Assembly (NCBI GenBank): GCA_037447655.1
Contig: JBBHKE010000102.1
Location: 202,300-250,127 of the forward strand
Direction: 5' to 3'
DNA length: 47,828 nucleotides
From: Zygnema cylindricum
Lineage: Eukaryota; Streptophyta; Zygnematophyceae; Zygnematales; Zygnemataceae
Position 1 is the first letter of the stretch. The number at the start of each line of letters is the position of its first letter. Positions 1-13,000 of this stretch are shown piece after piece. The position numbers were made by a program, and so were the translations under genes. The notes under the pieces are model-generated. The model worked only from the letters and a program-made list of their open reading frames with translations. It had not been told where the DNA came from and searched no databases.

Positions 1-28
1 TCTACTTGTAGGCAGATTGAGAGAAGAC

Positions 29-2409
29 ATGACACCGGAAAAGCAGCGCACTGCTGGAATTAACTCCTTCAGGTAAGGTTGAAATGATGCGATGGGACCG
101 AAATAGCAGATTTTGATGTTATAGTCTCTGAAATACTTATTGATAATGCAGACCAGCTGGAATTCCTCCAATTTTATGTACTTCTTGCTCTGAAACATCA
201 TTGGTTGTCCGTACATGTTTGATTTGTGTCCTCTCCAGGTCAGCAAATGTGCCGACTTCTGCTTTTCCCTTCGTAAGAGTAGAACAGGCGTTATCCCTAT
301 CGGAAGAGCGGGAGGGGTTCAAACATATGCAGGAGATGGATATGCCCAGAGAAGGAGAGAGGAGAGACGCAGCTCAGCCATCAGCTATTGTGCCCTATAC
401 AAGCCTTTTTAATGGTCCTGTCACGGGAGAAGCCAATGAAGAGGCTGCCATGAGATCTGCAATTGCAGGGCATCCTCTATATCCTCAGCTAATTACTGCT
501 AACATCGAATGCCGGAAGGTGAGGCTAGATATTCCAATGAGTTTTTTTAGATTTATGAGGTTTATTTTTTAGTAAAATGGTTAATTGCAGGATTCCTATA
601 TTATTCTATTACTGATTGTGCTTTCAGTTCACGATTAGTTTGAAGTTGTTAATGATTTCTTGTAATAATTCTTTTTAACGTGGGCTCGAGAATAGCCTCC
701 ACATATGTATATTTGTATTTTGATAATTGGAGTTGCTGCTGCCTCACGGTCGACCCAATGAAGCTTTGAGATGATCAACTTTATAATAGGACATTTTTTT
801 TTTATTATTCACTACGTATTCCTGCATAATAGCCAATCAATAAAACATCATGCATTCATCTGACTTGATACTTGCAACTAATCTAGGTGGGCTCGGATGC
901 GGAAGTAGCCGCCCGATTGGATGAGCTTCGACAGCAGCTTCTTGCCGTACAGCCGCCATCTCCGCCTCCTCCCGGAATGTTTCCACAGCTTGATGCATTT
1001 ATGGTATATTTTTTTACCCGTATTATGACAGGCTTTGACACAAGTGGCATTGATTCGAGTACTGTACCTATGCAACCCATGATGATTCGGTTTCTTATAG
1101 GCTCAAATTTTCAGCTGTTAGCTGCCTTTTTGGTCCTGTAAATCAAATTGCCATTGTTGTTTTCAGCAGCATTTTGATTCTTGCTTGGCGGTGAACAGGT
1201 AAATTACATCTCCATGCTTGTTGCGTTTCGTAAGGACCTCGAAAAGCCCTTTGAGGAGGCCCACACATTTTGTCGAGACTTTGAAGCCCGTCTTAACAAT
1301 TTTGCTCGATCGCTCGTAGCCAATGTGGGGGCTGACTTGGCTGGAGGTAACTCGCCCCGTCCTTCTGTTATAGAGTTTACTCCAGAGCATTGCTTTTAAT
1401 TCCCTTCTTCTCTCATAATGTGAGATCACTATTTTGTGAACAACAACAATATCTAGTCTAACTTATTCTTTGTAAAAAGCCTCTAAACGTTCTTGAAGTT
1501 CAAGAACGGTTCTTTAAGGTGATTTGTGCCGATGCCTGTCTCATGTCTGTCTCATGTTTTGCGCTGTATTAAAGGTGCCGAGGGTAAAAACGCGTCGGAT
1601 TCTGGAGGAGAAGATGGTAGTGTGGGAGATTCAGAAGGTGGAGGGTCCCTTTGGGGAGGAGGTCGTGTGGACCCTACAGCAGAAGAGGCGGAGCTCAAGC
1701 AGCAGTTGAAACAGCGATACCAACCGTATCTCAGTAGCCTCAAACAGGACTGTCTCAAGAAGAGAAAGAAGGGAAAGCTCCCACGTGAGGCGACACAGGC
1801 ACTTTTGAACTGGTGGCAGGCCCACTTAGCCTGGCCATATCCCTCGGTAAGATGTAGATTCCTTTTTTTTTCAAATACGTCTATCTGTTAGTTTCACATA
1901 GTATGAGAACTATATGACTGGCTCAAGGTAAATATGCATTGTCAACAATATTTTGTTCTCATGGCTCGCATGTGATTTGAAGGAGAATGATTGGCGGGGG
2001 GTTGGTTTAAACCACATAGCACATATGAACACAATTATACACAGCTCATTCTGCTTTTTCTTTTATAAAAATGTGTCTATTCATAGATATCTGCGTTATA
2101 TGTACAAGAAAAACACGTACGATGTACTTTAGAAGTTCTCTTTCATCACTCACATTTGTCATAAAAGTCTCTTTAATATTGAGGCTGCACAAAACTCTTC
2201 AACAGTAATGCCGGTGTGAAGTTTCCAATGGTCTTTGTGTGTGTCATGTCTTGGTGCTGACGTGGCAGGAGGCGGAGAAGAGTGAGCTGGCCGAGGCAAC
2301 CGGTTTGGACCCTAAACAAATAAACAATTGGTTTATTAACCAGCGTAAGCGGCATTGGGGTGGACCAAAGAGTATTGGGGGAGAAGGGGTACACAACGGC
2401 AAGACATAA
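29..2409 (+). CDS. KNOX family TALE homeobox transcription factor (5' end possibly outside window)
   Basis: Nuclear DNA-binding regulator of the plant KNOX family. My exons are 29-72, 239-518, 887-1003, 1199-1346, 1575-1846 and 2269-2409; all phases agree and give about 333 residues. The KNOX1 domain is seen at [20 protein letters not shown] continuing to [17 protein letters not shown]2 follows at [20 protein letters not shown]. The ELK segment is [19 protein letters not shown]. The homeodomain shows the TALE loop residues WPYPS and the recognition helix [14 protein letters not shown], and the protein ends 13 residues later. EVAARLDE and [12 protein letters not shown] resemble class I more than class II KNOX, but an algal ancestral type is equally possible. 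ATG 29 is in frame through a clean donor at 73, yet the frame stays open to the left edge and a possible acceptor lies at 10-11, so the true start may be upstream. ATG 327 is an alternative start. Homeobox identity is certain; the N-terminus is not. Confidence 0.9.
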
Positions 2410-4515
2410 ATTTATAGGCGTTTGTTTAGTGTTTTACGTCTAAGTAGGCTACCACTAGCATTATGTTTGTAATACTGCATCGAATCGTGATTTTATAATG
2501 TCTCTTTTAGTTCTGAATTTAGCAACGTAATTAACGAATGGATGCCGATGGGGTTATGTATGGAATTGACACCTTCTTTGTTTATCTTACAAATACTTGT
2601 GGCTTTTGCTTTGGCTAATTGTACCACTAAAATCTACCATAGCTCCAGCTTTATGTTTCTTCCGTAATGTTAGAAGAGGCTCAAATCCTGAAAAGATATT
2701 GAATATCTTTTGAGTATTCTAGGAGGGATGGATTGTTCACCCGTTTATCTTTTTTAGTTAGACATTTACGAATCAATCTGCTATAGAAGTTGCTCTACGC
2801 CATTTAACATAATGATAAGTTTTATTCAACAGGAATCGCTGTCCGAGTTACAATGTTTTTTCACTGTTCTGCTCATTTGAAGCGGATAATTTTTACGAAC
2901 TTGCGAGGTTTTGTTGCTTGCTTGTTATCATGGCAGGACATGGATTATGAAAATGATTACTAAAACTTTTAAAAATGCCATCTGTATTTTTTACCACAAA
3001 TTTTAAGTGTATTTATCTGTTGATACTGCTGTCATTCGAGTTCCATTGTGTGCCTCATGAAAGACAATAGATGCGACAAGAGAATAAAATACCCTAAAGT
3101 TTTGATGTTTGATTGGTGGAAGAATACGTTAAGGTTTGATAACAGGATGTTTATAGTGTGGCAGTTAGCACATTGAAATGTTGAATGTGAATGTGAATCT
3201 TAAGGAAATTGCTTAACTTGCAACGACTGGGCTTACACATTTCTGCTCATTTGAAGTGGATAATTATGCTTACAATCTTGAGAAATTTTATTGCTTTGCT
3301 TGAAAACATGGCAAGACATGTACATTGACAAGGATTATGAAAACTTTTGTAAAAACGACGCCTGGATTTGTCAACACAAAAATTAATTATATTTATCTGT
3401 TGATACTTCTGTCATTCCAGTTCCATAACTTGCCTGATAAAAGACAGTAGATGTGACAAGAAAAAAAAAAGGTTTTGATAACAGGATGTTCCTTTTGTAG
3501 CGAATAGCTACAAAGTACATTCAAATGTTTAAATTGACATAAAAATCTTAAGGAAAATGCCAAAAATGGCAGCGACTTGGACTTACAAATTCATGCCAGA
3601 AATTAATCATGAAAAAAATACATAAAATAGCACACATCTAAAAATAGAAGTAATAGAAAACCTACCCCCAGAACGGTACCCCCAGAACGGTCTTTTTAAG
3701 TCTCATCTCTTCCAAAATGCCTATTGCCAACTCCTGCACTTTCCGCTTCCGTGAAACAATAGCTAATCAGCTGATCATGGTTAAACCAGGAGTAGTCCAG
3801 ATTATAACCCATGAACTATGGCTTCTACAATTTTTAGCAAAGGTTTTTTGTTAGATATGAAGGCTGTTTATTGTGCACTATGAAAGTTGGGTTCATGAGA
3901 TGCCGCAGCTGAGCCAGACTAGGTCATTGATAATAATTGGCTGTAGAAGATAACATTAGTGACATCAGTCACCTCAAATACATGTAACCAACGAATCCAT
4001 TCCAAAAAATCCAGACAAAGACGGGATAGATAAACAAAGCAAAGGTAATTAGATACAATGACATATTGACCGGGCTATGTCCCCAAGCTCATCATGCGGT
4101 GGAACAGAACACTTGAATCTAAAGTATCCTCCAACAGATCATGTTTTATTCACCTTGAGAACAAAACATGAACATGAGAGCCTCACAAAATTCTTACTCA
4201 CTGGCCCTCAATTTAGTCTCACAACAGTGGTAAAAATCGTTGTTAAATCTGACACATAAATCATACTCGTCTTATCAGCATGAATGGAATGGATAGCAGC
4301 GTCAGAGGTGCCAATGCGATTCAGAAGGAAGAAGAGTGACGGCCCCATGAAACTTCCTCTAGACGATGACGTATACTCTTAAGCAAATAACTGAAAATTT
4401 AACGACAAAGGCTTTTTGAACAGCGAGGTATAAACGTCACCCCAAATGAATGGCACGTGAACCGTGACAGGAAATGAATGCTCCACAAATTCCCTTTGAA
4501 GTTGTATGGAATATA
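2410..4515. other. Convergent intergenic region between the KNOX gene and the DnaJ-type gene
   Basis: This stretch lies between two genes that face each other, so it must hold both 3' untranslated regions. It is AT-rich and contains no reading frame that I recognise. Its only clear structure is the tandem duplication listed separately at about 2867-3600. Confidence 0.6.
2867..3600. repeat. Tandem duplication, two ~374-bp copies
   Basis: The sequence TTCTGCTCATTTGAAG starts at 2867 and again at 3241. The two copies stay in step for about 370 bp through shared blocks such as ATTTATCTGTTGATACT, GACAATAG/GACAGTAG, GATAACAGGATGTT and AATCTTAAGGAAA. Substitutions and small indels show that the duplication is not recent. 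It is non-coding. Confidence 0.85.
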
Positions 4516-6460
4516 TCAATCAGTGGTATCAACAAATGTGAGGCACTTAAATACACGGCAACTATCGCACATTACTACACCAGCCTGCGAGGTTGCAGCA
4601 TACCCAAAAAAGTTTAAGTCAGTAACACAGACGTAATGTTGCTAGAACTAACAGATGGTCCTTAACCTCAAAGTGAAACTCAAAGTTTTAATCAAAAGAC
4701 ACAACACAAACTTAAGCCACAGTGTGACAAAAAAGAAGACAGCAGAACAAGAGTTCAAAAGCTGATAGCAACTGCATAAGGTGAAATTTGCAAGCCGGGC
4801 AATTGAGGTCAACTCACGGCACGACAGGTAGGGCAGCGACGATAAAACTTGTTGGTCCGTTCTGGATTCCGGACATTCACTTTCTCACCCTTGCAAAAGT
4901 CACAGGTCAACCACCCACGGCCTGCGCAATTATCACATGGTATTGTCTCATCAAAACGAGCTACCTGCAAAAGGGATATAAAAGAAACCAAAAGATGGCA
5001 GATGAGAAAGTAGACTGATAGTAGATACAAAAACTGATGACTGCCAGCAATCTCTCGTGCACTTTGATGGAAATTCTACTCTGAAAAAACGCCTTGAAAC
5101 TACCATTCTAAAAAGAAAAGATTTAACCACTGTCAACAAGAAGCGATTGTCAGCCATTTAATCTTGCACTGGCATCGGCTAAAGACTCGGGCTATCGCAT
5201 ACACTGAAAAAAGGTTCACATTCTTGCGGTGAAATAAAAATCCATTTCTGCACAATTTTGCCGACATGTTCACTGAGGACGCGGTGGATATGAAACAATT
5301 TTTCACCAGATTCTTTCATTCATGAGCCTGTAGGATTAAATTTTCTGCAATTCGATCCCACCTGTTTACCCCTAGTTGCTCCACAACAGAGTTCAGGAAC
5401 AAATAAAGAAAAGACTGTCCATCAACTGCCAAAAGAACTATGGAGAACTGTAGTACTTCCCATAGCTGGCAACATTCTGAAACTTCACCTGAAGACGTTT
5501 TCAGTTGTATCTAGTACCTTACACATCATAGGTGGACGAGTGACCCTTGATGCACTGTAAATTTTAGGGCACAAAAGAATATGAAGAATACCATGATAAG
5601 CAATGACTATTGATCACTCTAAGACACTTTATCACAGACATCTACACGTCACAAGCAAGACACCTGTCCACATTAAAAAGTCAGCAAATGTAGCCAAAGT
5701 GGACTACAATAAAATTTCTGGAGGCATTTTGCGTATTCTTTTATTTAATCGGCATTCTGTAAGCCGCACCAGACAAACCCCACAGTTGAGCTGTGGGATT
5801 CCACAAATTTTTAATGCATTGCTTCGAAATTGAGATTTTAACGCTACTGATGAGTCATGCACACATGACAAAAGATATTCTCCATAAACCAGGGAAATCA
5901 ATGACAACAAAAGTGAAATGCGGTCTTTCAGGGATATGTTTCTTCCGCCATGTGATCTTGATTCTAGCATCTTCGTTACATTTTAAAATGGATCTCTTCA
6001 ACTAAGATCACACGATCTTGCCAAGACTTCCCAGCCAAGGGATAAAAGGTTCTTGACAGGTCTCATTTGTCATCCACAATCTGAAATTGAAAAAAAAAAT
6101 AGCAATACCTTAAATGACAAGGCTTTCACTGGAAATAGAACATATGGTGCGACTCTCCATATGAGTATCCTGCCAGAAGCACCAAAGTTACATGATATAA
6201 CCAAAGTTACAGCGCACCTCTTCTACAGGTCCTTCAGTTGCCTCTGCTCTCACAGTCATTCTCCTCCTCATGGAAGACTTCAAGTTCATTCTGGAAAATG
6301 TTTTGCTTTCTGACTGCAAGAGCTGTCCCAAGCAGTCAGAACAATATGAGCCATAACAGACTCCTTTTTGAACAGGCAGAGAGGATAACTGTGTGCTTCT
6401 CCCCGTCAAAATGGTTAAAGGTACAAAATCATGGCGTAAGCTCACAGCTGCAGAAATCAT
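4516..6460 (-). CDS. Small plastid DnaJ-type cysteine-rich zinc-finger protein
   Basis: Exons on the minus strand are 6460-6218, 4964-4818 and 4584-4516, giving about 152 residues with phase 0 at both junctions. Residues 1-81 are rich in Ser, Arg and Thr with few acidic residues until RAEATEGPVEE, which fits a chloroplast transit peptide. The core has four CxxC pairs: CDNCAGRG, CDFCKGEK, CPTCRAAG and CDSCRVFK. They are enough for two zinc sites of the DnaJ central-domain fold without a J domain. Known plant relatives (BSD2, LQY1 and similar families) act as plastid folding or assembly factors; that role here is inference. The 1.25-kb first intron could hide another exon, so the join between residues 81 and 82 is the weakest point. 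The gene is divergent from the MLN51 gene. Confidence 0.75.
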
Positions 6461-6601
6461 TCTGATTTCTTTCCCGTCCTCTCTTCCTCTCTACTTCTCT
6501 CACACTGCCTGCCTCGTTTTTTCTGTAGAGCTCCTTGCACTACCTGCTAAGGACCAAAGAAGCAAAAAAGTGCGACATACAAACAAAAAACCACCAAAAG
6601 G

Positions 6602-6653
<52 letters not shown>

Positions 6654-7039
6654 TCAAGGATAGTAATAGCGTCCTGGTCAGTCCAATCGGCAGACGGAGC
6701 CAAGGAAGGACGAAAGTGTCAAAAATTGAAGAGATGGAAAATTGAAAATAACTTTGTCGGTTCACGAGTGCGACCTTCTCCAAATTTGAAGGATTCGAAG
6801 GAAGCGGAAGCCTGAAGCCTTGAAGCCTAAAACAACTCTTTGTTGTCTCTATCACACTATAAGATCCGCCGTTCTGTTGCTGCTGTGGATCTACGACTCT
6901 TTCGTCTTCTTTTTCTAATAATTATAAGATATTGATTTTCCCGGTTGTATTGGTGAGCTGTTATTTGATCTTTTGGCAAGGGCTCCAGTGACGGAAAAGG
7001 GGTGAGAAGCCATGTGCAGAAAGTATTAAGAAGGAAAAG
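6461..7039. promoter_or_regulatory. Divergent promoter region between the DnaJ-type and MLN51 genes
   Basis: Only 579 bp separate the two outward-facing start codons, so both promoters and both 5' untranslated regions must lie here. The main visible feature is an uninterrupted GA microsatellite at about 6607-6651, followed by a mixed stretch and a short AT-rich section near 6905-6945. No clear TATA box was assigned. Confidence 0.6.
6607..6651. repeat. (GA)n microsatellite in divergent promoter
   Basis: About 22 uninterrupted GA dinucleotides. Plant promoters often carry such GAGA tracts in 5' untranslated or core promoter DNA, where BBR/BPC factors bind; a function here is inference. Confidence 0.95.
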
Positions 7040-10000
7040 ATGGCAGATTTGGCTTCAAAGTCTGTTGAAGGAAGTACGGTAGGGAAGGAAAGTACTGGAA
7101 ACCAACAAAAGCTTGGGGATGCACCTTTGCCAGAGGCAGGTCATGAAGAAATTAGTTCGCAGGAGAATATTTCTGAAAAACATAATTCTGTACTTGGTGT
7201 AAAAGATGATACAGCTTCAGGGGAGGATCAATATCAAAGTGAGAGTGATGGCTCTGTTGGGCTTGGAAGGAGGAGGAGGGGAGAAGCCAGCGATGATGAA
7301 GACGGTGACGACAAAGAGGATCAAAATGAGGGCAGAGAGGCTCCTTTGTTGTCTTCTGATAATGAAGATGATGTTCTTGCAGAGGATGACGATGACGATA
7401 GGTCTACAGATTTTATAAGGAGGAGAAGGAAAGGAGAAGATGATGTTCTAGAAGGCGAAGGGGGAGTGGAAGAGTATGAGGAGCTGAATGAGGAAGCTGT
7501 AGAGGGGGAAGGGAAGGCGGAGGAGGAAGGTGATTATGATTTGCCAAAGGGCGATATTTCAAGGGAGCTCGAGGACGGGGAAATAGTGGATGTAAACGGT
7601 GTGGAAGAGACTGCTGATAAAGGAGAGGACGGTAAAGAGAATGGCGAGGAGAAAGAGGAGCAGAAGGCGCCTGAGCCCTTTGTTGTTCCCACTTCTGGCG
7701 CCTTTTACATGCATGATGATCGCTTTAGCGAGAGTGGCGGCAGTAGGCCTAGGTGCTGTCTCAACCCTGAACTTCAAATTGTCCAGGAAGATTCTCTAAA
7801 AAGGGGGCATTAACATAGTGCATTTGTGTCACTCATGAAATTTCATGTTTGCACTCGAGTTTCTTATGCATATCTTTTTGTTTTTTCACTCAGACCTGGG
7901 GAATTTCTATCCTTTACTGCTCAATACAGTTCACATATAATGGTGCATTGCAGTGTTGTGTTGAGTCCCACAGCTCCGGCACGCTATTTGACTGGTCTGA
8001 CATGAGAAACTGTGAAGAATTTGAAACAATCTTTCAGATTTCAATTTGTATATGCAGAGGAGGGAGAGGAGGGCGGAAGTTGTGGGAGTCAAGAAATGAC
8101 AAGCCATGGGTGCATGATATGTTTGAAGAGCTAAACCTTCGTGAAGATGATGGTCTGGTGCAAGTAAGTTGTTTCTTACTTTGAATTTTGCTTTTGTTCT
8201 TTAGTGAAAATCACTCTTTCTGTCTGACAGTCAGAACCTTAACGGTTCCCGTCGCAGAGAAGGCTTTTGGAAGCCATAATTTGCCACTGAAGAGAGGCTT
8301 GTTATCTGGCTGCAGAGGACCAATGAAGATTATCAGGGAGGGCGGAGGGTCGGTCGAGGACGCCAGGGAGAAGACAGGGGGAATCCAAGTCTTTGGGATG
8401 TTGCCTACAGTAAACCTGGCCGGAGAGGAGGGCGAGGTGGACCGGGAGGACCTGGAGTACGAGGCCGGGGTCGGATGAGGGCCTTCAGAGATGACGACGG
8501 TGACCCTTTGCAGAATAAGTAATGGAGTCACGTTTTTGCCATGACCTGTTAATTTGAAGTTTGGTGGCTGTTTGCCACCTTTTTCTCATCAATATATCAA
8601 TTGTAAATACTTGTGTCTTGTAGCAGCATCAGCGGACATGGAAATGGTGGTAAATTTATTTGCATTGCCAGATGGATTTTCTGTTTAGTGCACCATTGTA
8701 GGTTTGAATTAGTCAAATTTAGATGAGAAGCAACCCAGAGAATTGGTGGATGACTTGAGCAACTGGAAGCTGGTTTATTTTTTCACTTATTTGGTAAACT
8801 GAAGCTGGAATAACCTAACTACTTTTAGAGTACGGTATACATGTTTGAATTATTGCAAATAGAATGGTCTAAGTAAATTAAAATCATAACCAGCCCAGTT
8901 GATCTTATCTACGACAATGTGATCCCGTCCAGTCAGCATGGACAATTTAGGAGACTCCTCTAGTAGTGAGCACGTATTGATAAAAGAGTCCGTATCGATG
9001 GTATATATATATATATCTTAAGCTGGCAGTAAGGCTTCAGAATCTTGTAATATGTTCTATTTGAGTTAAAATCGACGGAAATATTGGCCCTGCTTATATG
9101 TGGAGTTGGGGATTGGTGTCAGAATTGATTGAACAGACTCGTATATAGTTATGCTCCTTAAAATAACAAGAAACTGGCGTTTTTCTATGCCCTTTCAACC
9201 TCTTATATTTATGCTCTGTATGTTGTATGTGGGGCCAGCCACGAGGAAACCAGTGGCGAAGAGTTTTCTACTGTTCCTCTACCTTTACCTGGAACCGGGG
9301 AATACTTAGCTTCTAATTCTGGGAGAGGACGTGGACGCTCTTATCTCAAAGCTAGCTCAGTTCAAAAACCAAATTTAACTTTTCCTCAGATAGATAAGGG
9401 TGTGTTAAACGCTCCTCCACAATCTGGTGGGAGAACTGGAGGCGATTCAGGGCGTGGGGGGCAAGGCGGACGGCAGCCTTATGCAGGGAGAGGGAATCAA
9501 GGTAGAGGGGGGGGGAGAGGTGGAGTTGCCGGGGAAGGGGGAAGAGGTTATCAAGGAGGAGTACGGGGCGGCCGACGAGGGAGAGGGGGGAGAGCTGGAG
9601 GAGTTGACGGCTCTGGAAGTGGTGGACGAGGAAGTTTTTTGGACAGGATTGAGGGGAGAGGTACAGTTGATGGGAGAGAAGTACGGCCTGGTGGTGTTCC
9701 TCAGCAAGGGGGCACAAACACCTTAAATTCTTCTGGGTCCGCTGATGCTGCTTCTGTTGAAGGACCTTCAGAATCAAATAATATGGAGCCCTCTCCTAAC
9801 ACAGCCTCGCAAAGTACTCCTCCGACTGAAAGGGAAGTGCAAGCCACAGAAGCCAGCAGTAGCCAGGAACCATCGAATGACCGAAAAAGACAGGTGTCAG
9901 GAGATCAACGGTCAGGACCCACCTTGACACCGACAAGGCAGGGACAAGGAATAGGTAGACAGCAAGCTCTAAGGGAAGGTTCTGGAGGAGCCTCGGTGAG

Positions 10001-13000
10001 TTCCGGAAGTACTTGGAATGCGGCGGGAAGCGGTATCCTTTATGGACCTGGTGGAGGAACTGGTGGACCAGGAGGAAGCAATTACAGGGTATCGGGAGGA
10101 GGAAGTCCATTTGTGTACGGATCCAGTGGGATGCGAGTGAATGCTCCAGACTTTTCTCCCCAGGGCAATGCAGGTAGGGCAGTTGTGGCAATGTGTGCTG
10201 GTGGGGTAATGTTGATACCATTTTGTATGGTTTTTTGTATGCGGTTTGTTGAAGTATGACACACATTTGCAGTGTGCGATGCATGATTACACTTGGATTA
10301 TTGCATCGTGGGAAGTTGTGTTGAATGTTCTTCCATGAATAAGACGCTATCCGATCAGGACGTTTTTCTTCAAAATTTGTGAGTCAATAGTCTTCGAAAA
10401 ACAGAGAGGCGGCTATTTATGAAATCTGGCTACTGCAGCCTTCTTGCAGTCCAATTCATCTTTTGGAGAACTTCACGCAGTTACCATGTTCCTTGGATTT
10501 TTCGCTGCTTTGTGTACTGTAGTCTGTGAGAAGGAGAGGCGGTAGATTCCGGTCCAGTAAGAAAGGATAAAAAAATATGAGTGTGTTTATAGTTCATAGT
10601 GGAATTGAGCATGATAGAACAGAACAAGCATGGGCTGAGAAAAGGAGTAGGCAGAACAATTGCAATTCGACTCAAGTTGTCACTATAGGGAGCATCGAAG
10701 AATTTCAATTGGGATTTTTCGGTCGGAGTACTTTAGTATACATCAGCTGATTAATTTACAGCGAACTTAGGTAGGAGGGCACTGAAATGATTTTTGTCAC
10801 ATGTATTCAACGATTTGCCTAAAAGAACAGGTTCTGTGAGGTTGGGAAGATTTTTGAACCATATGCAGTATATGTATAAACCAAAAGGTCGTTTACTCAG
10901 CCCCGTATCTTCTAAACATCACTTGTCTCTTCTTGCAAAAGGTGATTGATTTGTTAATCGGCACCATCAATCTCAATATTCAGTTGTGACAAATAATCTT
11001 AGGAGAGAGGAACCACCAGAAGTTTGTGAACAAAGGGGCATTATGTGTTGCCATCGAGCAGATTGGGTTGATGGGATCAATTGAACAACATGGACTAGAA
11101 AGTTATGGATTTCACTGCGAAAAATAAGCTAAGAACAAGTGTTAATCAGCAGCTTTGATCTCCTTTCGGGTGCCAACCATACCGCCGTTGTCTTTTTCTT
11201 TATTTTAGCTAAAAGGTTTGGTCAACTGGTGTTGACAAACGAGTGAGATTTTTCATTAGAGGTCTTGTTAGCAAGTTAACTCCAGACAACAATCATGCCT
11301 CGTGTGGAGCTCCTATCAGGCATCTATATGCAATTTGTTTTTTTTTTCAATGCTTATAGAGTCATTTATATGCTACGACAAAAGGAAATTAAATTGTTAC
11401 AAGCAGAATATCGATCGAACAGAGTTAAATAGTGGTGTTCACAGTTTTTTCAGCCTGTTACTGCAAGAATCAGGTCCAGAAACTCTACGTGTATGAGATC
11501 TGGTTGTGTTTGGCAGATCTTGATAACGAAGTCAAAGGAGATGTTTTTATTCTTGAGGGCAGGAGGTTTGGATGGGAGCAAGGATCTGGGTAGCTGTAGA
11601 TAATTTCATGTCACACAGCTTCCAGTAGAATAATACAATGTCTGTCTTTAATTACGAAGTAAACAAAAGGACTTGCAAAAAGGTTTCACAGACGCTACCA
11701 CTTTTCTCTTTTCGAAAAAACACGATAGTATGAGTGTAATTTGTTAAAGACAGTGATGATAGATGCCTTGGTCGGAAGCTACTTCCTTCCGTCACTTTTT
11801 TTTGTACATATTAGTATAAAAAGGAAAAAAAAAATGGGCACTAAAGAAGTGTACTTTGGCTGGGAATAGAGGACTGTGATTACAAGTAAACAAAAAGACT
11901 TGCAGGAAGGTTCTACTTTTCTTTATTCTTAAAAACACAATTGTGTGAGTGTAATTTGTAATAGACTGATGAAAGACGCCTCGGTTGGAAAGCTTTTTCC
12001 TTCCGTCACTTTTTTGTGCATAAAATATTTTAGTTTAACAAGTAAAAAGGTGTGAGGGCACTGAAGAAAGTGTACTTTGTCTGGGGGTAGAGGACTGCCC
12101 TCCAGCTCTTCCCGATCACGACGTGAATGCTCCTCTGGCCAATGCCCTTGGTCTCACAAAGGAGGAGTTTCAAGAGTTTGTGGAGAGTCAGGCCACAGCA
12201 CAGCTCTCCCAACTGCTCGGAGATTCCCCCGAGGGATCGGCAAATTCCTCCTTTCAAGAAGGTGAGGGCAAAGAGACGGCGGTCACGTTTCAAAGGTGGC
12301 AAACGTGAGGGCAGACGAGCAAAGGAGGAGGGAAGAGTCTCTTTTGGGTTGAAATCGGACAAGCGGGAGCTTGAGGGAGAAGGTTGTAGGGAACCCTGAA
12401 TTATAGCAACTACGAAGATGAGATGGATTTGGGCTTTTTATTATAATTCTCTCTTTCGAGAGCAAGAGAGAAAAAGAGAGACAGTTTTTAGTGTCTATGT
12501 TAGGCAGAAAAAACACTTTTTACTATCGGTCTGAGCACTATTTTTAGTGTACTGAGCACTGCCACTTATTAGCACACTGTTGAAGATGGTTTACTGCTAT
12601 GCTGTTGTGTGACCCTGGTCTTTGCTGTCTGTTTGTTCTCATTCTGTGAAAGTTTGCAGATTTATGGAATCGTTTGAAATTGTTCAAAATTGTTTGGTAT
12701 CTTTTGGTTGGCACGAGTATAAAGATGGATTGTGACTCAGAAAATTGAGAAGAGGTTAGACTTAGGAAGGGTGACCCAAAGTGGGACAAAGGTTTGTAAG
12801 CTCCTGTGGGACATTAGGGAATATTCTAGAGAACAAGGATGAGAGTTTTGGACTTTCTATGTGTATTCCTGATAAGCAATATGACTCGATTTACATATTG
12901 CGACTGGAGTCAAAAGCTTTTGATGCAGATGACTGTTGTTACAGCCACACCCACTATTCTAATCAGTCGAGACGGTTAATGATATGGATCAAACAATAGT

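Noticed and set aside
201-326. A KNOX N-terminus beginning at position 201
   Set aside because: Position 201 is TTG, not ATG, and a clear splice acceptor lies at 237-238 in the same frame. Exon 29-72 joins in phase.
8164-8315. MLN51 acceptor at about 8230 (CTGACAG)
   Set aside because: From the incoming phase it reaches a stop codon within a few codons. The acceptor at 8315 gives an open frame continuing to the next donor.
8188-8478. A 96-residue frame across 8188-8478
   Set aside because: It is out of frame with the MLN51 exon at 8316-8518, which continues with Arg-rich sequence and correct phase on both sides.
9352-9777. Minus-strand frame opposite the Gly-rich MLN51 exon
   Set aside because: It is the shadow of the GGN-rich coding strand and has no family resemblance.
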